Shown: piece by piece, positions 46,201 through 55,547 of the stretch
Position numbering within the stretch: position 1 is the stretch's first letter
Layout of the letters: each line of letters opens with the position of its first letter
NCBI GenBank assembly: GCA_030849465.1
Contig: JARVLF010000022.1
Location: 248,001 to 312,000, forward strand
Source of the DNA: Moesziomyces globuligerus
Lineage: Eukaryota; Basidiomycota; Ustilaginomycetes; Ustilaginales; Ustilaginaceae
Length of the DNA stretch: 64,000 nt
Direction: 5' to 3'
The notes under the pieces: generated by a model
What the model saw: the letters and a program-made list of their open reading frames with translations, nothing else
The model's database searches: none
Told to the model about the DNA's origin: nothing
Made by a program: the position numbers and the translations under genes

Positions 46201-47163
46201 AAGGGAAGGAGATATGCGCGGCTCGAGTCGACTATGCGATGAGGCCAAGGAGGATGCGGAGTTGGGGGCGGGCTCTGAAGGCTTACGTCCGTTGAGGAGG
46301 CCCGACTGGGATGTGGACATGGGCGGGCCCATGGAGCCGCTGGTGGAGCGGGAGAGCGAGGCGAAGCTGCCGATGGATTGGCTCGAGCTGAGCGAGGCCG
46401 AGGTGGCGGTGGCCGAAGGGCGGGAGGAGCGAGTGAGCGAGTCGGACCTAGCGGGGAAGGTGAGGGAGGAGCTCGAGGCGGAAGAGGCCAGCGAGTGAGA
46501 GCGCGCCGAGTCGCTGATCTTCCTCTGACCGAGCAGACTATCGCCGAGTCGAGGCTGGGATGAGGTGGAGCGGCCGATGGATGGGATGCGTGAGCCGGTG
46601 GCGGTGCGAGCGAGCGAGTTGGTTGAAGCTGCGGAGCTCGTGTTGCGGGCTGAAGCCGACAATGCAGCGTTGGGATCGAAGTCGGCGAGCGAGGGTGCAC
46701 TCGATTGTGAGATCTTGTGCGGGGTCCAGGAGGTTCGTCGCGAGGCAGAGCTGGAGAGGGATGTGGTCGAGGTGAGCGATGGATGACCGTTTCTGGAGCC
46801 AAGGGTAGCGTAGGCGCGATCGGGCTGATGCCGAAGCTCGGCGACGCTGTCGGGTTGGGCGACGCTGGAAAGGCGCGAGGCGGACGACATGGTGCGGGAG
46901 CGCGGAGCCATGGCGGAGGAGGATGGAGGTGCCGAGATGGCGGTGGTGGAATTGAGCCGCGATCGGATGGGCGGTTGGCCAGACTGCGAAGTGGTGGACG
47001 CAAACGACGACGAGGCTGGGGAAGAGAGCAGAGCCGAGCGCGACGATGCCGAGGCAGCCAGTTGACCCGAGTCGCTGGCGCCTGATTCGTACATGGAGCT
47101 GAGGCGCGGGCGGGACGAGGCGCTGAGCGGCTCTGCTGCCGTGCGGCGGATGTGATCCGACAT
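40249..47163 (-). CDS. Giant DYRK-family protein kinase, Pom1-like
   Basis: This intronless gene encodes 2,304 residues. The kinase domain is C-terminal (about 1910-2210): GRGSFGQVL, VAIKLI, HCDLKPENILL, DFGSSCFENEKVY, and the DYRK activation-loop YTYIQSRFYRSPEV whose second Tyr is normally autophosphorylated. The block just before it (NYPEIYYCG) fits the DYRK N-terminal docking region. Fission-yeast Pom1, the nearest named relative I can think of, controls polarity and division-site choice but has about 1,090 residues. Here a disordered Ser/Ala/Arg-rich region of roughly 1,900 residues precedes the kinase, with three SxIP-like motifs near residues 190, 1484 and 1521 and many basic Ser patches. 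The start at 47163 is the first ATG. DYRK class is secure, Pom1 orthology is inference. Confidence 0.87.
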   Translation of the reverse strand: MSDHIRRTAAEPLSASSRPRLSSMYESGASDSGQLAASASSRSALLSSPASSSFASTTSQSGQPPIRSRLNSTTAISAPPSSSAMAPRSRTMSSASRLSSVAQPDSVAELRHQPDRAYATLGSRNGHPSLTSTTSLSSSASRRTSWTPHKISQSSAPSLADFDPNAALSASARNTSSAASTNSLARTATGSRIPSIGRSTSSQPRLGDSLLGQRKISDSARSHSLASSASSSSLTFPARSDSLTRSSRPSATATSASLSSSQSIGSFASLSRSTSGSMGPPMSTSQSGLLNGRKPSEPAPNSASSLASSHSRLEPRISPSLPDFGSSFGAALFEDEPINRQAPELVGAGPGGRSNSSIAEVDELDPDATTPLASSAPFASDSRNASTSSTTPYNLHLGLRESPSLSSRFSNFSSAIVTPEGSDDPAKMLGRVASRAAPPSRSARAENATGLGIGLPDLVSESRPRNAQPRSSIAKAEALQTPEKFGEQRRTPSGTPRVYDRAGQIGIGELATPRWNFPSTALPDWKSNANPTPLSTSKTHQRRNVSSAMTDDGTAPESMSTSVPNSHDSTLLRQVESQKSTDSQSRVRRSEASRHSRSISYSSINSMNRSALRDPNELLSTLPISPSVPGRPMQLGGSASLHSLARGYADKQSDFMAELDNVAASIGAAPESPSFSISARTESDYSIVQSEAADVSVTPSTASAPRTDAAIAAVERSPGIGDLSWAAGETGPFGSEAAGLGTQGSKSMTFGDVNFGNGLGDDEWRQSFDLNAAITDLLNDHDELHRRRQLRDRAASDASELGGPSAKTSTRARSGSLRHGDDSSDRSRAHAASSRQAAAEGQRGAVSTTRRERLASNGANSSVAANAAAAPGTPRQSRNSASLRAKRASSASIGQSLLRGSIPFGHADEFESRLHSREDAAADALRKLDGLGSTPRASRDGKIDAKSPRTSRVLSRPNSVGRPTTGSNSRTSSPASRSRRSSNYDTSSRSIDKGRIPDENAARNSLRASKLVSRLRTADEGANNSASLTASGPLSESARSSIYSSPRLRRSQLPPLPQNDITQGSRRTSTVHSNSAAPRDLSASGSPLIGNPTIVRTISRSKRMSGNSDASGLGSDGGRLDASTGDDTETSRHAIIPPVPPLPKVWEGSRSSSLTSDMFRAGSAKSPSITASHSFVSTTSGDYSEKVLTPKSPLSPRIQELAEVAALAVRQPSLGRMSDTASQGSSSQDVSMQCTVIEPVEEMIASPVAQARAGDVEPEGLTASASGTATSTLQPKTSSLRRASVASLGRLIRSGQKDKEVEPSPSSTDSQLLSASSEASTSPKTRRTPSFFQRAPKSSDGAPSADSASQDSGRLSRKSILGIAGGLLNRSGSRRVAPAPAADKTSLDSDQAESRLGAQQASLPVRRRGQSTSVASDASDAQNKLAVNASAANEPRSAGKATTLAATAAQTPSRSRTIGATGIASSSPSVGSRTASPSKSASLSSRIPRVATMRAMPRASASGVPSTSEGSGSVIRAAAAASSSIPTSKSHHPSLAASMGMASTQPLEDDDTRSVSGSDTTVGTAKHSQASSKPVPSPGATHVSSSLVPILNAYAAAKTPAELEGVLRRARIAAYSSSLTPSDREVLNGLAARHERRKAESKASASPAPSAATNGKTETAAVTAAAAADKISVRPAKAGTSAASAASSGPGETKSEAASQGKPATAAARIATSTEALEQAATAATSKEVGMASVPVRKTRASLSTASSVTRAAKTSGVPATVGERLAKSTMGTALARRSPASSDTAASASSLRATPNTDEEERLGDREMEEYIRRQQARKLAAGASQAELDKQLEFPEPVAPSRMLSARQAEVMYGNRMSDFELQEIFNYPEIYYCGQNAKRKHMACADKPEQNHGFDDERGDYNVVNRDHLAFRYEIVDLLGRGSFGQVLQCRDHKTGKTVAIKLIRNKKRFHHQALVEVRILENLTKWDPDERFNVIKMTESFLFRNHLCIATELLSINLYELIKANQFAGFTTHLIRRITSQVLQSLVLMKHHRIVHCDLKPENILLAHPRRSAIKVIDFGSSCFENEKVYTYIQSRFYRSPEVILGMSYHTAIDVWSLGCIIAELYTGYPLFPGENEQEQLACIMEILGTPERYLVERASRKKLFFDSTGQPRPVVNSKGKRRRPASKTLAQALKCDDELFVDFIAKCLLWDPERRIKPDQAVRHAWITQRRTAAAAASAPAEVPGPGMLPRKTASASTASIAGIAGTPRTAATAGATPRTKAAATKTAGGAAAPAYAASPRRSTALTATLATPLRVPKA

Positions 47164-47883
47164 CGTGTCCAAGGCTAGGCTCAGCGTGATGCACGCGCCA
47201 CAGCACACGGCGGAGATGGAAGAGTGAGGGCGTTTAGCGTCGACGTGGCCGGAACATGCGTTGATAGAAAAGCGGATGAGCCGATCGCAATCGCGCTCCA
47301 GGTGAGAATGTCAAGGTGTCGAGTAGCGTCGAATGGCGTCGATCAGCGTTGCAGAGCGAGGAATATGGCACGAAGCGATTGGAGCATGCGTGCTAGGGAG
47401 CCTGATGAGTGCCGCCGAGCGTGTTTCGGATGGTCCGATCGAACGTGCTGAGTGCTGGCTGAATTTGAGCGGAGCTGAGCCGGCGAGGGTGCAGGCGAGA
47501 AATGCGCCGTTGTGCAGAGAAGCGGGACAGGCAGATGCTGGCGAGAAGGATCAGGCGTACCAAGTGATGGATGTGAAGAGGAACAGAAACCAGGATGCAG
47601 CGCGATCCGTCAAGGCAACGAGGGTGATGGTGATGCTTCCTCTTCAAGGGTCCAGAGAGCTATGCGCAGCACGCGTGGGTATCAGCAACGAGCAGCGTGG
47701 CGTGGCGAGGCGAGGCGTGAGCTCGATCAGCAGGGCCTGGCTTGCTGCGTCGAGTGGACGCGGGCAAGAGAGGGAGACAGTGAGGAATGCGAGTGAGTGA
47801 AAGGGTGACAAGATGAGCGAGCGAGCAAAAGCGAGGCGAAGGGGAGAAGGCTGTCGGAGGCCTGTAGGCAGTGTGAGTTGGGA

Positions 47884-47912
47884 GTGTGTGTGTGTGGGTG
47901 TGTGTGTTGCCG
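47884..47912. repeat. GT-rich microsatellite
   Basis: An interrupted run of GT dinucleotides, with a second short GT run at about 48050-48060. It lies about 720 bp upstream of the kinase start. Confidence 0.75.
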
Positions 47913-48220
47913 ACGCTCGTCTGTGAGCGGCGGGCGGTTGCTTCGCGCTGAGCCGTGCGTGTGGGATTCGTGCGTGGGCCTGAGTGGGACTCTGAGGGAG
48001 CGCTTGACGGACGAGGAGCGGCGGCGGCGGCGTGTCAAGTTGGATGCGCGTGTGTGTGTTTGAATTTGCTCCGAGGGTCTCTGCCACTCAGGCCATCCGC
48101 TTGGGTACGTGCGAGCGGGCGGTGAGCAGCTCCGCTCGCCAAAAAGTGTTGGTCTGAGCCGCCCGGGCGAGCCGTGCTTGCAGCTAGCTCTCGCATCTTG
48201 GCCATTTCGCCTCCTACGCG

Positions 48221-48262
48221 ACTCGCCTCGCCTCGCCTCGCCTCGACTCGACTCGACTCGAG
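48221..48262. repeat. Pentamer tandem array, CTCGC then CTCGA units
   Basis: About eight 5-bp units in a row, CTCGC copies followed by CTCGA copies. Simple-sequence DNA, no function seen. Confidence 0.75.
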
Positions 48263-49242
48263 CCGGAGACGCCGACCGAGCCACATCCCAAGCTTGCATG
48301 GCATGACTTTTTTCTCTGTCGCGCTTGCATGGCTGGTGCACGCAGCAGCAGAAGAACAAGAAGAAAAAATCACGCAGCATACCAAAAGGCTCTCTGCATC
48401 TCGAAATGCAGTTTGCCTATTCCGACCGGGAGGCCAGCTGGACCGCGTCGAGAAGGACCGCAACATCAACCGACGCATCCTCGGTCTCTTTGACTCCTCT
48501 CACCCGTCATGCCATGCTGCTGCACTCGGCGAAACCGAAGCAAGGGCAGAGCGAAGAAGCGGACGATGTCGCGCTGCGTCGGCATGATCCCGAGTCGGAT
48601 CCAGAGCTTGCTACGAGGCGCGCGACGCGGCCCACCGTCATTGTCTCAGCAGCCGCCAGGGATGCAGCTCATGCTCTCTCCAATGCAAAGGCGAGGCAGA
48701 GCTAGGCAGAGCTAGAACGAGGGCCTCGCGTCAGGAACCTCTGTCGCTCGCATGATGCATGCTGTTCGTTCCCAATGCCGCCTGATGGCCCGAGCCTGAG
48801 CTTATTGAAAGAGCGTCATTCGAGCCCGCAAATGTCAGAGCTTAAATCGGAAATCGGGCTCCGTCGCAGGGAAAAATCTCGGACTGTAAAGCATCGGGGA
48901 TCGCAGCAACGCTTTGCTCCACCAGAGTTGCACTGACACTTCTCGTCGTCCTGCCCTTGCATCGTGCTGCTACACAATCCATCCATACCCCTGGCCATAC
49001 GGCCGTCAGACTGCCTCGTCGACAGTCGCTACCACAGTTCGACCGTCCTGCGCGGTCCCGGAACGCCGCACGAGCGCGCGCCTCCGTCAACCTGCATCGC
49101 ATCCGCTCCACCTCGTCCCCGACATCCTCGAGACATGGGCTGGTTGTGATCCTCCTCGCGCCCTTCAACCACGTCCGACGCTCCTACATCTCACCGTGCC
49201 CTCCTTACGAACCAATTCGGTGTGGCCGCATGAGGAGGCGCG

Positions 49243-50899
49243 ATGGCATCGCAAACCGAATGGCCGCAGTCTTTGAAGGACTTTGCCAACCGCGCCTTCG
49301 CCGCGTGCACCGACGCCAACCGCAAGGCGGTATCGGACGAGCTGCGCGCGCTCATCTTTGAATCGTTCCAAAACGGCACGATCCACACAACGGACTGGAC
49401 CAATGCCAGTCTCAAGAGCCTCGCCGGTCCGTCGACGACCGCCAAGAAGGCTCTCGTCAAGAAGCGCACCGCTCCCTCGTCGGCGCTCTCGCCCACCGAC
49501 CTCGCCGAGCAGGCGCGCAAGGAGAAGCGCGCCAAGCGCTTCGAGCGCGAGCAGCAGGAATTCCAACGTCAGGAGCACGACCTCGTCGAAACCGCGATCG
49601 CTTCCACAAGCCTAGCCTCGCGGTTCGGCGGCAACACCACCGCCTCGACCTCGTGGCCGCACGGCGGCGCACGCGCTGCGAATGGTCATCCTGCACAGGG
49701 CTTGGCGATGGCAGGGGCGATGGAGGAGGCGGATCCGAACGTGATCGACTGGGACGAGCATACGGTGGTGGGGACGAGCACGAAGCTGGAAAAGTCGTAC
49801 CTGCGGTTGACCTCGGCGCCGGATCCGCGGACGGTGCGACCGCTCTCGACGCTGGTGCAGACGCTCGAGCTGCTCAAGAAGAAGTGGCGGACGGAGAACA
49901 ACTACTCGTACATCTGCGACCAGTTCAAGTCGATGCGTCAGGACCTCACGGTGCAACGCATCAAGAACGAATTCACCGTCAAGGTCTACGAGATCCACGC
50001 GCGCATCGCGCTCGAGATGGCCGATCTCGGCGAGTACAACCAGTGCCAGAGCCAGCTGCGCGCACTCTACGCGCACGGCATCCAGGGCAGCGCAATGGAG
50101 TTCCTCGCCTACCGCATCCTCTACCTCCTCCACACCAAGAACCGCAGAGGTAAGTCCGGGCAGCAGTCAGATGAAGAAACGCGAGGTGAGAAAGCGAGTA
50201 ACTGAACTTGCGGCGAGTTGGGGTTGGGTCTTTTCAGATGTGAATGCGTTGATGGCCGAGTTGACCGAGGAGCACAAGCAGGAGACTGCGGTAGCACATG
50301 CGTTGCGTGTGCGTGCGGCGCTGGTGACGGGCAACTACCATGCGTTTTTCCAGCTCTACGCCGATGCGCCCAACATGAACGCCTACATCATGGACCACTT
50401 TGTCGAGCGCGAACGCATCAACGCGCTCCTGATCATGTCCAAATGGTAAGCCACCCCCCCCCCCCCTCCCCGACGCCCACCACTAACCTTGCCCCAGCCG
50501 ATGTGAACTGACAATGTGTTCTTTCGGGTGTTGGATAAGTTATCGACCCTCTGTGGCGCTCAGCTTTATCGCCGACGAGTTGGCCTTCCAAGATGCGGCC
50601 GAAGCCGACGGCTTCCTCTCTGCCAACGCTGCCGCCGTCTACATCGAGCCTACACCCGCCGAGCTCGCCGCACTGGCTCCGACGGCGACGGGCAAGAAGA
50701 AAAAGTCGTCCAAACCCCTCGCGCTGCCCTTGGAACGCCGCCAGTGGGACGCCAAGGCCGCCATGCAACCGCTCACCGACGCGATACACAAGTTCCGCAA
50801 AGTCGACGTAAGTGCCCCGCCTCCTCCCCCTTTCATGATCACCAGAGAAGACGCTGACTCTGGATGCCGTGGTGTGGACAGATCAAGGGCCAGATTTGA
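49243..50899 (+). CDS. THP3: THP3/LENG8-type SAC3-GANP domain protein
   Basis: Exons 49243-50149, 50238-50445, 50540-50807 and 50882-50899 join to 466 residues. All introns are GT-AG with consistent phase, and the last exon encodes only IKGQI. The SAC3/GANP domain begins near residue 185 with the diagnostic LEKSYLRLTSAPDPRTVRPLS and continues QFKSMRQDLTVQ, NEFTVKVYEIHARIALE and EYNQCQSQLRALY, close to human LENG8. Yeast Thp3 pairs with Csn12 in transcription elongation and pre-mRNA splicing, so a nuclear mRNA-biogenesis role is likely. A basic helix (QARKEKRAKRFEREQQEF) sits at about 89-108. Intron 2 starts with a long C run. Confidence 0.88.
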
Positions 50900-51369
50900 G
50901 GCAGTCGCCTGCACCGCAAGACCGTGTAACACTACAAGCCAACGCAGCTGTGCCAGGGATGAGCAGAGGTGTGCGATAGGTAGAAGCGTGTGTGAGGAAC
51001 CGATCTGACATGCAATTCAAATTCGCACTTTGATCACGTTTTGAGGACGTGCGTGCGGACGTGCGGACGTGCGGGTGAGGCAAAAAGGCAAGGCGAGGCA
51101 AGGCGCAGAAGTGGTTGGACGGTGCGGAAAAGTGGAGGAAGGTGAGGAAGATGCAACGTCCGTCCTGCCTCGATCCATCCTTTGGCTCATCCTCACCTCG
51201 ACCGTGCGATTTGGCAGTCGCAAGCACTCGAAACACAATCAACAACACAGCGACGACCTAAGTCGGCACTCACCACCTCGACTTTTGCCGTGCAGGAACC
51301 GGAGGCACGGTCGCATTCCACACGAACGCCTCGCACGGTGTCGCGACGTTGCGACACGGCTCCTGAACC
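50900..51369. other. Intergenic region upstream of the BAG gene
   Basis: 470 bp between two plus-strand genes, including a GGACGTGCG-rich patch near 51045-51075. Nothing further is recognised. Confidence 0.4.
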
Positions 51370-52095
51370 ATGTCGTGGTTCTCGTCTCAGTGGAACCGGT
51401 GGGCGGCGGGTACGCCGTCTTCTGCCTCTGGTGGGTCGTCGGATGCGATCCGACGCATCGAGGTGGTGTGGGGGCGGGAGCGGTTGCAGATCGTGCTGCC
51501 GCGCACCGCCGAACCGATCACGCTGGGCCATCTGCGTCAGGAGGTGGCTGCGATCACGTCGCTGCCGTACGAGAAGATCAAGCTCATCCATCGCGGGCTG
51601 GTGCTGCGGGACGACCGGCTTGCGCTGCGCGCGTACGGGCTGACGGAGGGATCGCGCATCGGTCTGGTCGGCAGCCGCCAAGGTGACCAACCGGGCGCCA
51701 AGACGAGCAGCCTGGGCCCGCTCTCGATCGGCGAGCAGAAGGCGCGCGAGAAGAAGGCGCGCGAAGCAGACACGAGCGAAACCGGCCTCATGACGCGCAT
51801 CTCGGAAGCGCTCGACGCAGCCAAACTCCTCTTCCCCCAGGTCGAAGAGCTCGAACACAGAGTCGACTCGAAGCAAGACGACCAGGAGCAGGACGAGGTC
51901 AGGGAGCAGGGCGGAGACGAGGTGGCGGATGCACATCGTAGACTCTCCGAGCTGCTCCTCAGGCAGCTGCTCGCGCTCGATTCGGTCAACGTCAACAGCG
52001 ACACGACGCGCCAGGCGAGAAAGGTCGCCGTCAAGCAGGTCCAGGCGCACCTCGACCGCCTCGACGCGGCGTGGACAACGTACAAGGCCAAGTAG
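51370..52095 (+). CDS. UBL-BAG domain Hsp70 co-chaperone
   Basis: This 241-residue protein has a ubiquitin-like domain at about residues 26-103 (RLQIVLPRTAEPITLGHLRQEV, then IKLIHRGLVLRDDRLALRAYGLTEGSRI) and a BAG domain at about 135-238, three predicted helices with paired charged residues ending HLDRLDAAWTTYK. BAG domains bind the Hsp70 ATPase and trigger ADP release, while the UBL can dock to the proteasome, coupling chaperones to degradation. The arrangement resembles fission-yeast Bag101/Bag102 and animal BAG1. An Lys/Glu-rich linker (GEQKAREKKAREAD) joins the two. The start ATG follows CCTGAACC. No signal peptide. It is intronless. Confidence 0.8.
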   Translation: MSWFSSQWNRWAAGTPSSASGGSSDAIRRIEVVWGRERLQIVLPRTAEPITLGHLRQEVAAITSLPYEKIKLIHRGLVLRDDRLALRAYGLTEGSRIGLVGSRQGDQPGAKTSSLGPLSIGEQKAREKKAREADTSETGLMTRISEALDAAKLLFPQVEELEHRVDSKQDDQEQDEVREQGGDEVADAHRRLSELLLRQLLALDSVNVNSDTTRQARKVAVKQVQAHLDRLDAAWTTYKAK

Positions 52096-52380
52096 ATCCG
52101 CACGCGTCGAGTTCAACTCGGCTCTTGGACGTCTTGGACCCGAGTTGTGCGCAGTCGAATGCATTGTAGACCACCATCGGATGTGCGGTCCGAGTAACAG
52201 TTGAGTGGGTTGAGCGGTGGAATCGGGCAGGGGTGTGTGGAGGATCGGGCGAGTGGAATTTCGAGTCACGCGAGGCAGCGGCATGTCGAGAAATGCACGG
52301 AGCATGGAGCATGACGGTTCTTGTGCGAGTCGAGCTGCGAGGTTTCTTCCTGGCCATTCAACCTATCGCTGGTGTTTGTC
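52096..52380. other. Intergenic region upstream of homoserine kinase
   Basis: 285 bp between same-strand genes. I see nothing specific. Confidence 0.35.
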
Positions 52381-53430
52381 ATGTCGCGCAGCTTTACGAT
52401 CCGCGTGCCTTGCACGTCGTCCAACATCGGGCCGGGGTTCGATGTGGTGGGGCTTTCGCTGTCGCTCTACCTTACGCTGCGCGTGACGATCGACGGTGCG
52501 CACGCCACGCCGACGTTGGCCTACACGGGGTTGGGGGCGGAGGAGGCGCCGTTGGATGCGTACCAGAACCTGACGACGCGTACTGCGCTCTACGTGCTGC
52601 GGTCCAACGGCGTGTCTGCGTTTCCTGCCGGTGTGCACATCGCGGTGCACAACGAGGTGCCGTTCGGACGCGGACTCGGTTCGTCGGGTGCTGCGGTCGT
52701 AGCAGGCCTGCTGCTAGGCAACGAACTCGGTGCACTAGGCCTCAGCAAGGATAGGTTGTTGGACCATGCGCTGATGATCGAGCGTCATCCGGACAATGTC
52801 ACCGCTGCGCTCATCGGCGGATTCGTAGGCTCGTATCTCCTCGATCTCAGTCCCGAGGAGGAGCAACGAAGAGACGTCCCGCTCTCCGAGGTGATTCCGG
52901 AATATCCTCCCGACGCTTCCGCAGACTGGGGTAAACATCCCCCACAACCCCCGCACGGCATCGGACACTACATCCGCTTCGGCTGGGCACCCGAGATCAA
53001 GGTCATCGCCATCATCCCCGACTTCCAAGTCTCGACCGCCAAAGCACGCTCCGTCCTACCCACATCCTACTCGAAGCACGACCTCATCTTCAACCTCCAA
53101 CGACTCGCCGTCCTCACAACCGCCCTAACCAGATCTCCCCCCGACGCACACCTCATCTACCAGGCCATGCAGGACCGAGTCCACCAACCCTACCGCAAAC
53201 ACCTCATCCCTGGACTCCCCGACGTCCTAGCTAGCGTAACCCCAAAGACTCATCCCGGCCTCCTAGGCATCTGCCTCTCCGGTGCCGGACCTACCATCCT
53301 CGCCCTCGCCACGCAGAACCAACACCAGATCGCAGACGAGATCGTAGCCACGTTTGCCAAAAACGGCATCCAGCACTGCGACGCAAAGTTCCTCAGCGTC
53401 ACCACCGACGGTGCCCAAGTCACCCACTAA
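52381..53430 (+). CDS. THR1: Homoserine kinase
   Basis: This 349-residue cytosolic GHMP-family kinase phosphorylates L-homoserine with ATP, committing aspartate-derived carbon to threonine. The N-terminal substrate block PCTSSNIGPGFDVVGLSLSL lies at residues 9-28, and the GHMP ATP-binding motif (PFGRGLGSSGAAVVAG) at about 95-110. The C-terminal GHMP block is LGICLSGAGPTILAL (about 298-312). Length and spacing are standard for fungal Thr1. Upstream in-frame codons lack ATG, so the start at 52381 is clear. It is intronless. The 3' end converges on the dynein gene, only 68 bp away. Confidence 0.96.
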   Translation: MSRSFTIRVPCTSSNIGPGFDVVGLSLSLYLTLRVTIDGAHATPTLAYTGLGAEEAPLDAYQNLTTRTALYVLRSNGVSAFPAGVHIAVHNEVPFGRGLGSSGAAVVAGLLLGNELGALGLSKDRLLDHALMIERHPDNVTAALIGGFVGSYLLDLSPEEEQRRDVPLSEVIPEYPPDASADWGKHPPQPPHGIGHYIRFGWAPEIKVIAIIPDFQVSTAKARSVLPTSYSKHDLIFNLQRLAVLTTALTRSPPDAHLIYQAMQDRVHQPYRKHLIPGLPDVLASVTPKTHPGLLGICLSGAGPTILALATQNQHQIADEIVATFAKNGIQHCDAKFLSVTTDGAQVTH

Positions 53431-53498
53431 AGCCCATCCCGCGCTCGGCACCGAGTTTGAATCCGAACAGGTTTTACCAAAATGTGTGCAGAGGGAGA

Positions 53499-55547
53499 TC
53501 AGGAGGAGAGGAGGCGGGCTAGGAGACGTTGGAAGGCGTGGATGTCGTCGTCGGTGGCCGAGGCGAGGGCGTCGTTGACCTGGTAGACGTAGACGAGACC
53601 GGCAGCTCCGGCGGTGGCGAGGTGTTTACCGGTGCGCGTCCAAGCGAGGCGATTGAGCGCCTTGTGCGTCGCGCTGGCCTCGGCAGGCGAGACCGAAACC
53701 GTCGGTCGCTCGGTATCCAGATTGAGGTCAAACACATCCAGCCTGCCCGCGCCATCGACGCACGCAAACACCGCCGGATGCGTCGGCGACCAGCGCACAT
53801 CGTACAAGTAGTCGTTCGACTCGTCAAAGCTCAGGATCGGCTTGATCGCCACCCCCGCCCCACTGCGTGCGCCCGTCGCGCCAGTGGCAGGTTTCTGGCG
53901 CCACAGCCCAACGCTCCAGTCCATCGACGAGGTGAGGAAGAGATCGCCAAAGTCGACCGCGCCGTTGACCGGATGGCAGTGGATCGACGTGACGGGTGCG
54001 CCGTGCGCGCGATACACCTCGCCGAGATTCAAGCCCGCCTTGACGCCCGCACGATCGTATCGGTTCGCCGCATACACCCCTCCATCCTCACTCCCCACAA
54101 GGAAGCTCGTCGTCTCCTGATCCCCGAGCCCCAGCGAGGTGACGGCGACCTCGTCCGTCTTGGCGTGCGCGGCGTTGAGCAGCTCGAGCGTCTCGTGCGG
54201 CCGCGCGAGCATGTCGAGCGACCACCAGCACACCGTCCCATCCGTACTTGCCGAGACGAGGTGGTGCGCATTCGCACTGCCGACGATGCGCAGCCCGTAG
54301 ACGGGATGCGTATGTCCCGCCGCCGAGAGCGGAGTCTTTAAAACGGGCAGCTCGCGCGCGCGCGTATCCCAAACCAGGATCTGTCCACTATACGTCCCGC
54401 CCACGACGAGGTTGGGCTGGAAGGGCGAGAAGCACACCGAGAGCACATCGGTCTGAGCGTGGAAGACAAACTCGGGCCGATCGGCGAGATGCATGTTCCA
54501 CACGGCCACCACGCCGTCCGGACTCTCGTCCTGGTCGTTGCGGCTATACGCGACGGCGCAGAGCTCGGGGAACTTGGTGCTCCAGTCGATCGCCGTGACG
54601 CTGCGGTTGGCCAACATGGGCTCGTCGCCGCCACCAAAGGTTCGGACCAAGCGCAGCTGCGAACCCGAGCCCGCCGAATCGCCCAGGTCCGCCGCGAGAC
54701 GGTAGTCGCGCAGGTAGTCGTACGAATCGGTGAGCGCGCGCTCGACGATCTTGGTCGAGGTCTCGACGAACTCGCCAAAGTCGTGGGCGGCGTAGACGGC
54801 GAGGCGCTCCGCATCGCTCAGCTCGCGGAGCTGCTGCTGCAGCTCGTGCTCGAGCCGCGCCTCTTCGCGCTGCGCCGCCAGCTCCGCCGCGTGCTCGGCG
54901 ACGATGCGCGCGCGCAGCGACTCTTCGGTCTCGCGCAGGCGCGCCTCGGCTCCCACCCCACCGCTCTGCGAGGCGTCGATACGGCTGTTCTGGAAGTCGT
55001 CGTCCGAGTCCGAGCCGATGGCGGCCGTCTGGACCTCCTTTGTGTAGAAGACGCGCTGCCTCTGCGGCAGTTCGTAGAGCTCGGTGTGCACCTCGATCAG
55101 CTCGGGCGCCGCGGTGCGCAGACCGACGCCCGCATCGGCAGACGCAGACAGAGCGGCTGAGCCGGTGGGACCTCCTGGTGTGGAGGGAGGCAGCTCGGAC
55201 TCGCTGCCGCCAAAGTCGGACGAGGGCGGGTCGGCGGTGCTCGTGCCGCGGCTCGTGGCGAGCAAGCTGCGCCGTGGCGAAGGCGGGTGGTCGAGCGAGG
55301 TGCCGATGAGCGAGGCGCGCGAGGCGCGCGATGCGGCGGCCGGCGTCGATATGAGCGAGTTGACCAGGTCGTCGAGATCCTTTCGCGCCGACGAGGAGGA
55401 GGAGGAGGAGGCGGCATCGGGGAGGGCGGACGAGGTCGACTTGAGGCGCTGCGCACGTTCTTCGCGCTGTCGGCGGATCTCCTGGAGCTTGGCCTTCTTG
55501 GCCTCGATCTCGGCCTTGCGGCGCGCGTCCGAGGCGGAGGAAGACAT
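53499..55547 (-). CDS. Cytoplasmic dynein 1 intermediate chain
   Basis: This 682-residue WD40 protein is the cargo- and dynactin-binding scaffold of the dynein motor. The first 35 residues form a charged helix (RRKAEIEAKKAKLQEIRRQR), the canonical dynactin p150/NudE-binding segment. A Ser-rich linker follows. YTKEVQTAAIG near residue 165 resembles an LC8 light-chain site and is followed by an acidic stretch. A second charged helix (about 195-250) leads to WD repeats from about residue 270 to the end: SVTAIDWSTKFPELCAVAYS, VVAVWNM, VVGGTYSGQILVWD and DWSVGLWRQK. The start is the first ATG before the helix. An open frame of 34 codons upstream lacks support. It is intronless. Confidence 0.92.
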   Translation of the reverse strand: MSSSASDARRKAEIEAKKAKLQEIRRQREERAQRLKSTSSALPDAASSSSSSSARKDLDDLVNSLISTPAAASRASRASLIGTSLDHPPSPRRSLLATSRGTSTADPPSSDFGGSESELPPSTPGGPTGSAALSASADAGVGLRTAAPELIEVHTELYELPQRQRVFYTKEVQTAAIGSDSDDDFQNSRIDASQSGGVGAEARLRETEESLRARIVAEHAAELAAQREEARLEHELQQQLRELSDAERLAVYAAHDFGEFVETSTKIVERALTDSYDYLRDYRLAADLGDSAGSGSQLRLVRTFGGGDEPMLANRSVTAIDWSTKFPELCAVAYSRNDQDESPDGVVAVWNMHLADRPEFVFHAQTDVLSVCFSPFQPNLVVGGTYSGQILVWDTRARELPVLKTPLSAAGHTHPVYGLRIVGSANAHHLVSASTDGTVCWWSLDMLARPHETLELLNAAHAKTDEVAVTSLGLGDQETTSFLVGSEDGGVYAANRYDRAGVKAGLNLGEVYRAHGAPVTSIHCHPVNGAVDFGDLFLTSSMDWSVGLWRQKPATGATGARSGAGVAIKPILSFDESNDYLYDVRWSPTHPAVFACVDGAGRLDVFDLNLDTERPTVSVSPAEASATHKALNRLAWTRTGKHLATAGAAGLVYVYQVNDALASATDDDIHAFQRLLARLLSS

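Larger units (their letters stand above)
47164..49242. other. 2.1-kb divergent intergenic region, DYRK kinase / THP3
   Basis: Long upstream region shared by the kinase and THP3, G/T-rich on the kinase side. It includes a GT repeat and a CTCGN pentamer array, listed separately. Frames of 60-220 codons occur on both strands but look like chance. A very long kinase leader is plausible. Confidence 0.45.
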
